From the NCBI GenBank assembly GCA_016787525.1, contig JAEUUP010000093.1, positions 41,581 to 105,580 of the forward strand: a stretch of DNA of 64,000 nt, read 5' to 3'. Both the position numbers and the translations under genes were made by a program. Below, piece by piece: positions 9,363 through 18,956 of the stretch (position 1 is the first letter of the stretch; every line of letters begins with the position of its first letter). Source of the DNA: Saprospiraceae bacterium. Lineage in GTDB: Bacteria > Bacteroidota > Bacteroidia > Chitinophagales > Saprospiraceae. A model generated the notes under the pieces. The model was given only the letters and a program-made list of their open reading frames with translations. It made no database searches and was not told the DNA's origin.

Positions 9363-9554
9363 TTTTAAAAGAAAAATAAGCTTTGTTAAAATTTTGTTAA
9401 CAAATAACACGTTTTACTTCGTTCTCGTTTGAGAACTGATTTTAATGATTTTGATTTGACAGCACGGATTTTTCCGAGATATATAAATCCGATTAAAATA
9501 CTCAAAAATACTGAGGGGGTGTTTCACAACCCCAATTTGATTCAATATTGCGAC

Positions 9555-12500
9555 ATGAACAAAAAAGGACTTTTACACAACGGTGCTTTTGTTAAGCTGA
9601 TTCTACTGGGTTTTTCCCTTTTAAATGCGACAACATCTGAAGCCAAAACGACATTGACAGATACCATCCCTTTGCGCGACCGCGCAGGTGACTACCTACG
9701 CGACTCGGTGGTGCATCCGTTCAATTTGAGCGACCCAACGGTCATCAACAAGACAATTGAGTTTGACCCCCTCAGTAATCAGTACAACGTGACTGAAAAA
9801 GTGGGTGATGATTTCTATTATCGTGCGCCAACGGTTATGACATATGACGAATACTTGAACTGGAAGGCGAAACAGCAAGAACGAGAATATTTCGAACGCT
9901 TGGCTGGTTTGAGCAAACGTAAAGGTGGGGACAAAATTGACCCTATGTCAAGGGTTGATTTTTCGGCAACGCAAAACAGTAAGCTCAAAATGTTGCTCAA
10001 ATCGGTGGGTGTCAATGGTAAATTACCCGAAGTACCAAAGTTGGATATCAAAAAGATGGGGGACAACTTGATAGGTATGATTTTCGGCGACCCGCCAACA
10101 GTGGATATTCGTCCACAAGGTCAGATTGACTTGACTTTGGGTGGTGACTATCGCTACTATGGCAACCCGATTTTGCCAACTTATGCCCGTCGTACAGGCG
10201 GTTTGTTGTTCAATATGGACATCCAGATGAATGTTACAGGTAAGATTGGTGAAAAATTAAATTTGAATACAGCCTTTAACAATAAAGCGACATTTGATTT
10301 CGATAACTTGATGAAAATCAATTACAATTCAAATGTTTTCAGCGAGGACGACATCATCAAGTCCATTGAAGGGGGTAATGTGAACTTACCACTGAGGGGT
10401 ACTTTGATTCAAGGTAGCCAGAATTTGTTTGGTGTTAAAACGGAGTTGCAGTTTGGTTATTTGCGTTTGACAGCGATTGCTGCACAGCAACGCAATCGCC
10501 GTCAGAATTTGGCAGTGCAAGGTGGTAGTCAAGTACAGAATTTCAATGTACCTATTGACCAATATGATGAAAATCGCCACTTCTTCTTAACGCATTTCAA
10601 CCGCAATACGTTTGAAAAAGCCTTGAAAGAGTTGCCTTTGGTCAATAGTTTGTTTTCGATTGACAAAATCGAGGTGTGGGTATCGAATGAACGTAATGAA
10701 GACCGTGAGGTGCGTCAAATTGTGGCTTTGGCAGACTTGGGCGAACCGACAAACTTCAATAATCCTCAAGCTGTTCGACGCAAATCAACGGCAAAGTTCT
10801 CAAACTTAGACAATCAATATTTGCCCGACAACAATGCCAACGACTTATACGAGCGTTTGCAAAACGATGCGGCTCAAACGCGGCGCATCAACACTGTTAT
10901 TCGACACATCGAGAACAACTATGGTTTGGTACAAGGGCAGGACTTTATCAAACGTTCAGCTAAGCGTTTGCAACCTTCTGAATATCAATTCAATCCCAAA
11001 TTGGGTACTTTGAGTATCAATAATGTTGACCGCCAGCAGGTTTTAGGTGTTTCATTCACCTATTTCTACAATGGTCAAGGTCCTTTCCAAGTTGGTGAAT
11101 TTGGTCAAGATGTGGCGGCAACTTCGGGTTCTGCTTTGCCAGGTGGCGACTCGATTTCACAGGTTTTGTTTGTGAAATTGTTGAAAAACACGATTCAAAA
11201 CCCAGTTATTCCGTTGTATGATTTGATGATGAAAAACGTCTATTCGGTTGGTGCTTATGTGACAAATCCGCAAGATTTACGCTTAGACATTGTATATCAA
11301 GATGTGAGTGCAGAAAAAGCGGACAAACGCTCGTTGCCAGAGTTGAGTAAAATTCCGTTATTGACCGTTTTGAATCTCGACCGCCTTAACCAAGTAGGTG
11401 ACCCACAACCCGATGGACAGTTTGACTTCATCCCCGATGTCACCATCAACACACGCAATGGTCGTATCATGTTCCCGAAATTAGAGCCATTCGGTTCTTC
11501 GATGACGAGCCGTTTGACGGAACTAGGCATGGACCCCTCAGTAATTCAGAAGTATATTTATCAAGAACTCTACGACTCGACGCTTTTCCGTGCGCAAGAA
11601 CGCCAAGAGAAAAACCGCTTCATCATAAGAGGTCAAGTGAAATCAACGGCGAGTAACCGCATTCAGCTCAATGCATTTGGCTTGCGCCCTGGTGCGGTGA
11701 CGGTGACAGCTGGCTCTTTCCAATTGTTGGAAGGTGTGGACTATGCGATTGACTACGGTACTTCGACTCTGACGATTTTGAATCCTGCTTATGTTGCACC
11801 GAATATTCCGTTGAATGTGAGCTATGAAGATAACGCTTTGTTTGGTTTCCAAACTCGAACCATGTTGGGTGTGCGTGCCGATTATAAAGTGAACAAAAAC
11901 TTCAACGTAGGTGCGACGTTTATGAATCTCTTTGAGATTCCTTATACTCGAAAAGTGAATTTTGGTGATGATCCAATTAATAATAAAGTGTATGGCGCGG
12001 ACATCAATTTTACAGAGGATGCACCTTGGCTGACCAAATTAGTGGACAAATTGCCATTTATAGAAACAAAAGAACCTTCAAAAATCACAGTCAGCGCGGA
12101 AGCGGCTGTATTACAACCAGGTCACTCCAAAGCGATTGAAGGACCTAAAGGCGATTGTACAGAAAATGGTGGTATCGTTTATCTCGACGACTTTGAGGGT
12201 AGTAGTTCGCCATTTTCGCTCATGGCACAACCCAATGCTTGGCAAATTGCGAGTGTGCCACAAAAAAACCGTTTGTTTCCAGAGTCTAGCGCAGATAGTG
12301 TCTTGTCTGGTGTCAATAGAGCTTTGTTGAACTGGTATCGCATTGACCAATTTGTGCGCGAACGCGGTTCGGCTGCCGATAAAGCGAATACAGACCCTTG
12401 CACTGCTGCAATTGGTCAAACAGAAGTTTTCCCGAATCGTGATCCACTTTTGAACGGTGGATTCAGCAACTTCTTACCAACTTTCGACTTGAGTTACTAT

Positions 12501-15500
12501 CCAAGTGAGCGTGGTCCATACAATTTCGATGCACCTCCTGGTGCGTCGCGTTACCCATATTCGGCAGGTATTCGTGGTGATGGCAATTTGAATGCTCCTG
12601 CGACTCGGTGGGCTGGTGTCATGCGTGGTTTGACGACAACAGATTTTGAGCAAGCCAACGTGGAATATGTGGATTTTTGGTTGCTCGACCCATTCTTGAA
12701 AGATCAAAATCCAAACGAAAACCCAGGTACGATGTACATCCACTTGGGCGATATTTCGGAAGATATTTTGAGAGATGGTCGCAAAGCCTATGAAAATGGT
12801 TTACCATCTTCCGACAATCCTAATTTCAAAATAGATAGAACACCTTGGGGGATTGTGCCGCGTACTGAAATCCCATTGCCTAACTCATTCTCGGCTTCGG
12901 AAGAGGCTCGTAAAGCACAGGATTTGGGTCTCGATGGCATGACAGATGCTGACGAAACATCACACTATCAAAACTGGTTGTCGAAGTTCAGTCCTATACC
13001 TGCAAAGGTGGCGAGTGACCCTGCCAATGACAACTTTACGTATTATAATGACGAAGCGGCTTACGCCAATGGTACAGATGTATTGACACGCTACAAACGT
13101 TTCAACGGTTTGCAAGGCAATGCTGCTTCAAATTCAGGTTTCCAAGTACAATCGGCTACGAACTTGCCCGATGCAGAAGACATCAATCGCGACAACTCTT
13201 TTGAAGAAAATGAGGCTTATTTCTCTTATAAAATTCCTATTTCGAGAGACTATTTCAGCCCTACGACTAATAAGTACTATATCGAAAATACACCAGACCC
13301 GAATGGCAGCGGTCGTATTTGGCATCATTTCCGTGTGCCAATTGATGCTTTCGACTCAAAACATGGTGCGATCAACGACTTCCGTTCTATTCGCTTCATG
13401 CGTTTGATTGTCAAAGATTTTGAGAAGCCTGTATGTCTGCGTTTTGCCAAATTGGACTTGATTCGTAACCAATGGAGACGGTACAAGAGACCCCTCAGTA
13501 AAGACGGTGTTGATGTATTGAATCGAGCAGATTTGAGTGCCATGGAGTTAGTTTCAGTCAATTTGGAGGAAAATTCCAAGAAGTTTCCATTCAACTACGT
13601 CATTCCGCCTTGTATCCAACGCGAGGTCATTCCGAACGCCTTTGCAGCCAATGCACGTCAGAATGAGCAGTCTTTGGGTGTGCGTATGCAAAATATTTTG
13701 CCTAATGTGCCAAAAGCGGCTTTCAAATTGTTCAGCTCAGATATGCGTATCTATGAGCGTTTGAAAATGTTTATCCATGCGGAGCAACCCGATGGTGGCG
13801 TAACTTTGAATGACAAAATGAGTGTTTTCATGCGTATTGGTTCCGACTTTGAGCGCAACTACTACGAATATGAAATCCCTCTGAAAATGTCAGACATCAC
13901 CAAACTTCCTGCTTCCAATACATCAGAAGAGTATAAAAATGAGGTTTGGTTGAAAGACAACAGTTTCGACTTCCCCCTCAGTATTTTGACAAAAATTAAG
14001 GTAGAACGGAATGCTCAGAATGCTGATTTGACAAAAGTATATGCCGTAACAAGTTCTGAAAACCCGAACCACAAGGTCAAAATCATCGGTAATCCAGACA
14101 TCGGAACGGTAAAAGGTATCATGGTGGGTGTCTATAACAACGACCGTGTGCCACACGACCTCGAAATGTGGATCAACGAGTTGCGTATGACGGGTCTGAA
14201 TGAAAATGCAGGCGGTGCAGCCATTGCGCGCGTGGACATGAAAATGGCAGATTTTGGTAATCTAAGCGTTTCAGGCAACTATTTGGGCATTGGTTATGGT
14301 GCAATTGACCAACGTGTAACGCAACGTAGCCGCGAACAAGTGACCGAATACGCACTTAATGGCAATTTTGAGTTGGGTAAATTTTTCAATCAAAAAATCG
14401 GTCTTCATGTGCCGTTCAACGTCCAGTATTCAAACAATACACGTACACCAGAGTTTGACCCTTATGATTTGGACATCAAACTGAAAGAAAAATTGCAGTC
14501 AGAAACAAATGGCGAAAAACGCCAAGAAATCAAAGACGCTGCTCAAACAGTGCAAATCATCAAAGGCTATTCTTTCAACAATGTCCGCAAAGACCGTACA
14601 GGCGCAAGCGAGCGCAAACCTGCACCGTGGGACATCGAAAACTTTGCCGTTTCATATGCCAATACAACCGTTGACCGCCACGACCCATTGGTAGAAAGTG
14701 ACGCAAAACTGAGTAAAAAAGGAAGTTTGGACTACAACTATTCGCGTGAACCACTTTATGTCACGCCATTCAAAAAGTTGGTAAAAAATCCAAAAGTTGA
14801 GAAATATACCAAACTGATAACAGAAATGAATTTTAACCCCATCCCGAACAATGTGGGCTTCAATACAATTCTAGACCGTCAGTTGAATATCACTAAGTAC
14901 CGTTTTTCGGGTGACGATGATGCGTTCAACACGTTCTACATTCGTCGTTTCAGTTGGGACAGAAACTACAATTTGCAATGGGATTTGACACGTTCTTTGA
15001 AATTGAATTATGATGCCAAAAACTTCTCAATCGTGGATGAGTTGCCTGATTACGACCAATTGGGCGCACCTGTTGATCCCGATGCACAACGCAAGTTCTT
15101 AAACAACAATTTGAAAAACTTTGGTCGTGCCAAGCGTTATGACCACAATATCAATGTAAATTACACTGTTCCAATGCGCAATATCCCGTATTTAGACTGG
15201 ATTCAATTGCGTGGCACTTACACAGCGTCGTATGGTTGGGAGGCAGCAGCTTTGGGTTTTGAAAGCATTGGCAACAATATCAACAACAAACAAAGCCGTC
15301 AAGTCAATGCGGATATGAACTTTACACAGTTCTACAATCAGTTCAAATATTTACGGAAAATCCAAGAGCCACTATTCAAGCCAACTGTGGATAAAAAGAA
15401 CAAACGGGCCACAAAACCAGGCGTGACTTTAGACCCCTCAGTAAAAAAGCTGCCCGACTTGGCTGCGGCTTCTGATACAACGAAAGGCAAAAAGAAGAAA

Positions 15501-16985
15501 AAAGAACAGAAAGAATACGAGCCTTCAGGTGCAGAAAAAATCTTGATTCGTCCACTATTGCTGCTCCGTAATGCGCGATTGAATTATACGGAACAATACT
15601 ATTCATTCGTGCCTGGCTTTACACCTCAAGCCCGCATGTTTGGTATGTCAGATCTCTCGAAACCAGGCTGGGATTACGTTTTGGGATATCATCAAGCGGA
15701 TGAAAATTGGCTCGATGATGCAGGTGCGAGAAGCTGGATTTCGAGAGATATTCGCCAAGTACGCCCAACTTTGAACAACTATTCACAACAAATTGATGCG
15801 CGTGTGACAGTTGAACCATTCACAGATTTCCGTGTGGACATTGATTTGACGAAAAACTATGTCAAAAATCAATCGCAAGAGTATCGTGTAACAGACTCAA
15901 CAGGAGGGCCATTGTACCATAACAACCGTTTTGACGAAGGTTCGTACAATATCTCTTATTTTACTTTGAACACCTTGTTCAGTAACATTAATGATGTATT
16001 CAATACATTCAGCAACAATAGAGAGGTTTTATCTCAAATTTTAGGTGCAGGTCAACCCATTCACCCAGAATTCCCGACTTATCGCCAAGGATTTGGCCCA
16101 ACCAACCAAGATGTTGTTGTACCAGCGTTTATTGCTGCTTATACGGGTCGAAACGTTACGACCAGCAATCGCAATTTGTTCAATGAACGCCCCTCAGTAA
16201 ACTGGCGTTTGTCGTACAATGGTTTAGCAAAATTACCGGGTTTGAAAAACACATTCAATAATATCAGTATCACGCACGGTTATAAATCGTCGTTGACAGT
16301 CAATTCATACAGAACATCACAGTTCTATGATGTGAATCAGCCGACCAAACCGCGTATTGGTTCGCCTTATGAGTATTACTCGCAGTACGATATTCCTGTG
16401 ATAGCGATTACAGAGCAGTTTTCACCACTTTTGGGTATTGATATGAGTTTTAAAACAGGGGCTAATTTTGGGATGCAGTACCGCAAAAGCCGTAATTTGG
16501 GCTTAAGTTTGTCAGATACACGTTTGCAAGAGACAAAAACATCTGAAATCCAAGTCAAATTCGGTCATCGCATCAAGAATGTGTACATCAAAGCCTTAGA
16601 CATCAATCTCGACGGCGCAGCGAAGAAAAAGCCTGTCAAAAAGAAAGATGAAGACCTAACTACACCGTCAGGCGACCCAACGGCTGACCCGAAAGCGAAG
16701 AAGAAAAAAGAACCCAAAGCGAAAAAAGGCAATGATTTGGTATTGAACTTTGACCTATCGTTCCGTGATGACATCACCGAAAACCATCTTCTAGGTCAAG
16801 GAACAGATGTGCCTTCACGGGGTTCAAAAACCATTCGCGTATCGCCTTCGGCAACTTATACCATCAACAAACGCCTCGATTTGCGTTTCTATGTGGACTA
16901 CAACCACATCACACCTTACACAACAGCGGCTTTCCCTTCGACGACAGCTACTGGTGGTTTTGTGGTGACGTTTAAATTAAATTAA
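9555..16985 (+). CDS. sprA: Type IX secretion outer-membrane translocon SprA (Sov)
   Basis: SprA forms the giant outer-membrane barrel through which T9SS cargo leaves the periplasm. The ATG at 9555 is chosen because it begins a signal peptide (MNKKGLLHNGAFVKLILLGF) ending near SEAKT; the frame is open for 42 codons upstream, but that part contains a dispersed-motif copy and no signal. The protein is about 2476 residues, a usual SprA length. Family features include DIRPQGQIDLTLGGDYRYYG, GGIVYLDDFEGSSSPF, VYNNDRVPHDLEMWINELR and the C-terminal barrel end GGFVVTFKLN. Lys-rich inserts (KGKKKKKEQKEYE; KAKKKKEPKAKK) sit in predicted loops. Seven dispersed-motif copies lie inside (9770, 10390, 11534, 13491, 13974, 15434, 16190). 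Confidence 0.95.
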   Translation: MNKKGLLHNGAFVKLILLGFSLLNATTSEAKTTLTDTIPLRDRAGDYLRDSVVHPFNLSDPTVINKTIEFDPLSNQYNVTEKVGDDFYYRAPTVMTYDEYLNWKAKQQEREYFERLAGLSKRKGGDKIDPMSRVDFSATQNSKLKMLLKSVGVNGKLPEVPKLDIKKMGDNLIGMIFGDPPTVDIRPQGQIDLTLGGDYRYYGNPILPTYARRTGGLLFNMDIQMNVTGKIGEKLNLNTAFNNKATFDFDNLMKINYNSNVFSEDDIIKSIEGGNVNLPLRGTLIQGSQNLFGVKTELQFGYLRLTAIAAQQRNRRQNLAVQGGSQVQNFNVPIDQYDENRHFFLTHFNRNTFEKALKELPLVNSLFSIDKIEVWVSNERNEDREVRQIVALADLGEPTNFNNPQAVRRKSTAKFSNLDNQYLPDNNANDLYERLQNDAAQTRRINTVIRHIENNYGLVQGQDFIKRSAKRLQPSEYQFNPKLGTLSINNVDRQQVLGVSFTYFYNGQGPFQVGEFGQDVAATSGSALPGGDSISQVLFVKLLKNTIQNPVIPLYDLMMKNVYSVGAYVTNPQDLRLDIVYQDVSAEKADKRSLPELSKIPLLTVLNLDRLNQVGDPQPDGQFDFIPDVTINTRNGRIMFPKLEPFGSSMTSRLTELGMDPSVIQKYIYQELYDSTLFRAQERQEKNRFIIRGQVKSTASNRIQLNAFGLRPGAVTVTAGSFQLLEGVDYAIDYGTSTLTILNPAYVAPNIPLNVSYEDNALFGFQTRTMLGVRADYKVNKNFNVGATFMNLFEIPYTRKVNFGDDPINNKVYGADINFTEDAPWLTKLVDKLPFIETKEPSKITVSAEAAVLQPGHSKAIEGPKGDCTENGGIVYLDDFEGSSSPFSLMAQPNAWQIASVPQKNRLFPESSADSVLSGVNRALLNWYRIDQFVRERGSAADKANTDPCTAAIGQTEVFPNRDPLLNGGFSNFLPTFDLSYYPSERGPYNFDAPPGASRYPYSAGIRGDGNLNAPATRWAGVMRGLTTTDFEQANVEYVDFWLLDPFLKDQNPNENPGTMYIHLGDISEDILRDGRKAYENGLPSSDNPNFKIDRTPWGIVPRTEIPLPNSFSASEEARKAQDLGLDGMTDADETSHYQNWLSKFSPIPAKVASDPANDNFTYYNDEAAYANGTDVLTRYKRFNGLQGNAASNSGFQVQSATNLPDAEDINRDNSFEENEAYFSYKIPISRDYFSPTTNKYYIENTPDPNGSGRIWHHFRVPIDAFDSKHGAINDFRSIRFMRLIVKDFEKPVCLRFAKLDLIRNQWRRYKRPLSKDGVDVLNRADLSAMELVSVNLEENSKKFPFNYVIPPCIQREVIPNAFAANARQNEQSLGVRMQNILPNVPKAAFKLFSSDMRIYERLKMFIHAEQPDGGVTLNDKMSVFMRIGSDFERNYYEYEIPLKMSDITKLPASNTSEEYKNEVWLKDNSFDFPLSILTKIKVERNAQNADLTKVYAVTSSENPNHKVKIIGNPDIGTVKGIMVGVYNNDRVPHDLEMWINELRMTGLNENAGGAAIARVDMKMADFGNLSVSGNYLGIGYGAIDQRVTQRSREQVTEYALNGNFELGKFFNQKIGLHVPFNVQYSNNTRTPEFDPYDLDIKLKEKLQSETNGEKRQEIKDAAQTVQIIKGYSFNNVRKDRTGASERKPAPWDIENFAVSYANTTVDRHDPLVESDAKLSKKGSLDYNYSREPLYVTPFKKLVKNPKVEKYTKLITEMNFNPIPNNVGFNTILDRQLNITKYRFSGDDDAFNTFYIRRFSWDRNYNLQWDLTRSLKLNYDAKNFSIVDELPDYDQLGAPVDPDAQRKFLNNNLKNFGRAKRYDHNINVNYTVPMRNIPYLDWIQLRGTYTASYGWEAAALGFESIGNNINNKQSRQVNADMNFTQFYNQFKYLRKIQEPLFKPTVDKKNKRATKPGVTLDPSVKKLPDLAAASDTTKGKKKKKEQKEYEPSGAEKILIRPLLLLRNARLNYTEQYYSFVPGFTPQARMFGMSDLSKPGWDYVLGYHQADENWLDDAGARSWISRDIRQVRPTLNNYSQQIDARVTVEPFTDFRVDIDLTKNYVKNQSQEYRVTDSTGGPLYHNNRFDEGSYNISYFTLNTLFSNINDVFNTFSNNREVLSQILGAGQPIHPEFPTYRQGFGPTNQDVVVPAFIAAYTGRNVTTSNRNLFNERPSVNWRLSYNGLAKLPGLKNTFNNISITHGYKSSLTVNSYRTSQFYDVNQPTKPRIGSPYEYYSQYDIPVIAITEQFSPLLGIDMSFKTGANFGMQYRKSRNLGLSLSDTRLQETKTSEIQVKFGHRIKNVYIKALDINLDGAAKKKPVKKKDEDLTTPSGDPTADPKAKKKKEPKAKKGNDLVLNFDLSFRDDITENHLLGQGTDVPSRGSKTIRVSPSATYTINKRLDLRFYVDYNHITPYTTAAFPSTTATGGFVVTFKLN

Positions 16986-17010
16986 GATACTGAGGGGGTA
17001 AACTTTCTGA

Positions 17011-17049
17011 GGTCGGCGAGGTTATGAACTTCGCCGACCTTCTTTTTTA
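17011..17049 (+). terminator. sprA terminator
   Basis: GGTCGGCGAGGTT pairs with AACTTCGCCGACC around an ATG loop, followed by TTCTTTTTT. A dispersed-motif copy sits between the stop codon and this hairpin (16988). Confidence 0.85.
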
Positions 17050-17331
17050 GGGTTTTAACAAAACTTTAAGCACCAAGTTTTTGATTTTTTGTTATAGAAA
17101 ACAGAGTGCGCATCTAAAAAGTAAGTGTTAAGATGTCAAAAAGGTGTCAAAAAGAGAATTTTAACACTTTTAACACAATAACTTTAATATTTAAAAGAGT
17201 CTTAACTACATGGTTTTTAGAAATGCTGTAAATTTGGAGGTATGATTCGGAAAGCGAATTGATTTCATTACCATTAAACTAAACTACTTATTTACAGTCT
17301 TCTTTATACACAATTAAAAACTGAGTGTCAG
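17050..17331. other. AT-rich leader of the next gene
   Basis: No gene is seen. A possible -7 element TAAATTTG lies at 17229-17236, about 95 nt before the next ATG. The stretch 17120-17200 has short repeats of AAAAAGGTGTC and TTTTAACAC. Confidence 0.4.
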
Positions 17332-18750
17332 ATGAAAAAAGGGATAATTTTCGCAGCTTTGTTGATGCTTATAACTGTTTCAGTGAAAGCACAATTCGAC
17401 GATGTCTATTACGACCCTGCTCGTGATAGCCGTCCAACCGCCACTACTTCTCGTAACCAAAATGCACCACAAAGAGATGATAATGGCTCGCAATCAAGTT
17501 ATGATGATGACTATTACGACAACGGCAGCTCCAATGGTGGTGACTACTACGAATATGACGACGAATACGATGATTATGCTTACTCTACACGCATTCGTCG
17601 CTTCCACCGTCCTTACCGTGGATTCGATTATTACAATGTGGCTTATGTAGATTATGGCTACTATGACCCATTCTACTACGACCGCTTTTTCATGCGTCCA
17701 GGTGTAACCATCGTTTTAGGTGGCAACAATTATTGGAATCGCTGGAATCGTTACAATCGTTGGTACAGCGGCTCATGGTTCAATCGCTATTGGGACGATT
17801 GGTGCTATACAAGTTATGGTTTCAACAATCCGTATTATTACAATAATTTTTACTCTCCTTGGGGCTATTCAAACTACTATTCGCCTGGGGGCTTTAATGG
17901 TGGTTGGAACTCATGGAATGACCCTTATTGCTACAATGGTGGCTGGGGTTGGAATCGCTACAACCGTTGGAACAATCCTTATCAGACAGGACACACATGG
18001 GTCAATACACCCGTGGCAAATGCAGGTAACAAATACTACGGCCCTCGCAAAAGTGGTGGTGCGATTCGTGAAGTAACAGGGCCAAGTGGTCAAACAACTG
18101 GCAGACGCAATGATATTGGCACAAACAATCCGACGCGCAACAATACGCCTGCTAAGGTTGATATGAGAAAAGAACAAATGAACGACGGTACAGCAACACC
18201 AAGGAATGGTGGCAGTGTAAAACGCTACGACCCAGTGCCATCGGATGGACGTACTGAGGGGGTGACTGACCGCCCAACACGCACAACAGAACGTCCTGCA
18301 CCGAACTATGATCGTCCAACGCGTACGACAGAAACAACACCGAATAATGACCGTCCAACACGCACCTACGAGCGTCCAGCACCAAACTACGACCGCCCAC
18401 AACGCACGACGGAAACAACAACACCGAGTAATGACCGTCCGACTCGCACCTACGAGCGTCCTGCGCCGAACTATGACAGACCGCAACGTAGCACAGAATC
18501 TGACCGCCCATCACGTACATACGAACGTCCTGCACCAAACTACGACCGTCCACAACGTTCGGAAACACCACGACAAGAGTCGCCTCGCTATGAAGCACCA
18601 CGTCGTGAAGCACCGCGTCAAGAGTCGCCTCGTTATGAAGCACCGCGTCAAGAGTCTCGTAGCTATTCGCCACCATCTAGCTCACCTTCACGCAGCGAAA
18701 GCCATAGTAGCCCTGCGCCAAGTAGAAATGGTGGTAATCGCAGAGAGTAA
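17332..18750 (+). CDS. Secreted low-complexity Tyr/Asn/Gly- and Arg/Pro-rich protein
   Basis: I do not recognise a family. A signal peptide (MKKGIIFAALLMLITVSVKA) leads into an acidic Asp/Tyr-rich stretch, then a Tyr/Asn/Trp/Gly-rich region at about 90-230 (for example NRWNRYNRWYSGSWFNRYW). From about residue 300 a degenerate repeat of 14-20 residues, around TYERPAPNYDRPQRTTE, occurs at least six times. The end is rich in ESPRYEAPRQ. The composition suggests an unfolded extracellular or outer-membrane-associated protein, but that is inference. No T9SS sorting domain is visible. A dispersed-motif copy at 18252 encodes TEG at the start of the repeat region. Confidence 0.6.
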   Translation: MKKGIIFAALLMLITVSVKAQFDDVYYDPARDSRPTATTSRNQNAPQRDDNGSQSSYDDDYYDNGSSNGGDYYEYDDEYDDYAYSTRIRRFHRPYRGFDYYNVAYVDYGYYDPFYYDRFFMRPGVTIVLGGNNYWNRWNRYNRWYSGSWFNRYWDDWCYTSYGFNNPYYYNNFYSPWGYSNYYSPGGFNGGWNSWNDPYCYNGGWGWNRYNRWNNPYQTGHTWVNTPVANAGNKYYGPRKSGGAIREVTGPSGQTTGRRNDIGTNNPTRNNTPAKVDMRKEQMNDGTATPRNGGSVKRYDPVPSDGRTEGVTDRPTRTTERPAPNYDRPTRTTETTPNNDRPTRTYERPAPNYDRPQRTTETTTPSNDRPTRTYERPAPNYDRPQRSTESDRPSRTYERPAPNYDRPQRSETPRQESPRYEAPRREAPRQESPRYEAPRQESRSYSPPSSSPSRSESHSSPAPSRNGGNRRE

Positions 18751-18792
18751 GTTGTAAACCATGTAAAATAGTATCGTTTCTATATAATATTC

Positions 18793-18835
18793 AAAAAGCG
18801 GGTGTAGTGCTAACCACTCTGCGCCCGCTTTTTTC
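18793..18835 (+). terminator. Terminator after the Tyr/Asn-rich protein gene
   Basis: AAAAAGCGGGTG(TAGTG) pairs with (CACT)CTGCGCCCGCTTTTTT, a GC-rich stem with a T-run. A dispersed-motif copy follows at 18847. Confidence 0.8.
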
Positions 18836-18956
18836 ATGCAACGATACCCCCTCAGTAATTGAGTAATTTGAGATTCATTGTCTTGTTATAAACAATTGAC
18901 AGTCAATCCAATAAATGATATTCAACCATCAATAAACAATAAAAATAGAATTTGTT

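Noticed and set aside
9429..9554. Earlier start for SprA
   Set aside because: The upstream extension has no signal peptide and contains a dispersed-motif copy; the ATG at 9555 begins a clear signal peptide.
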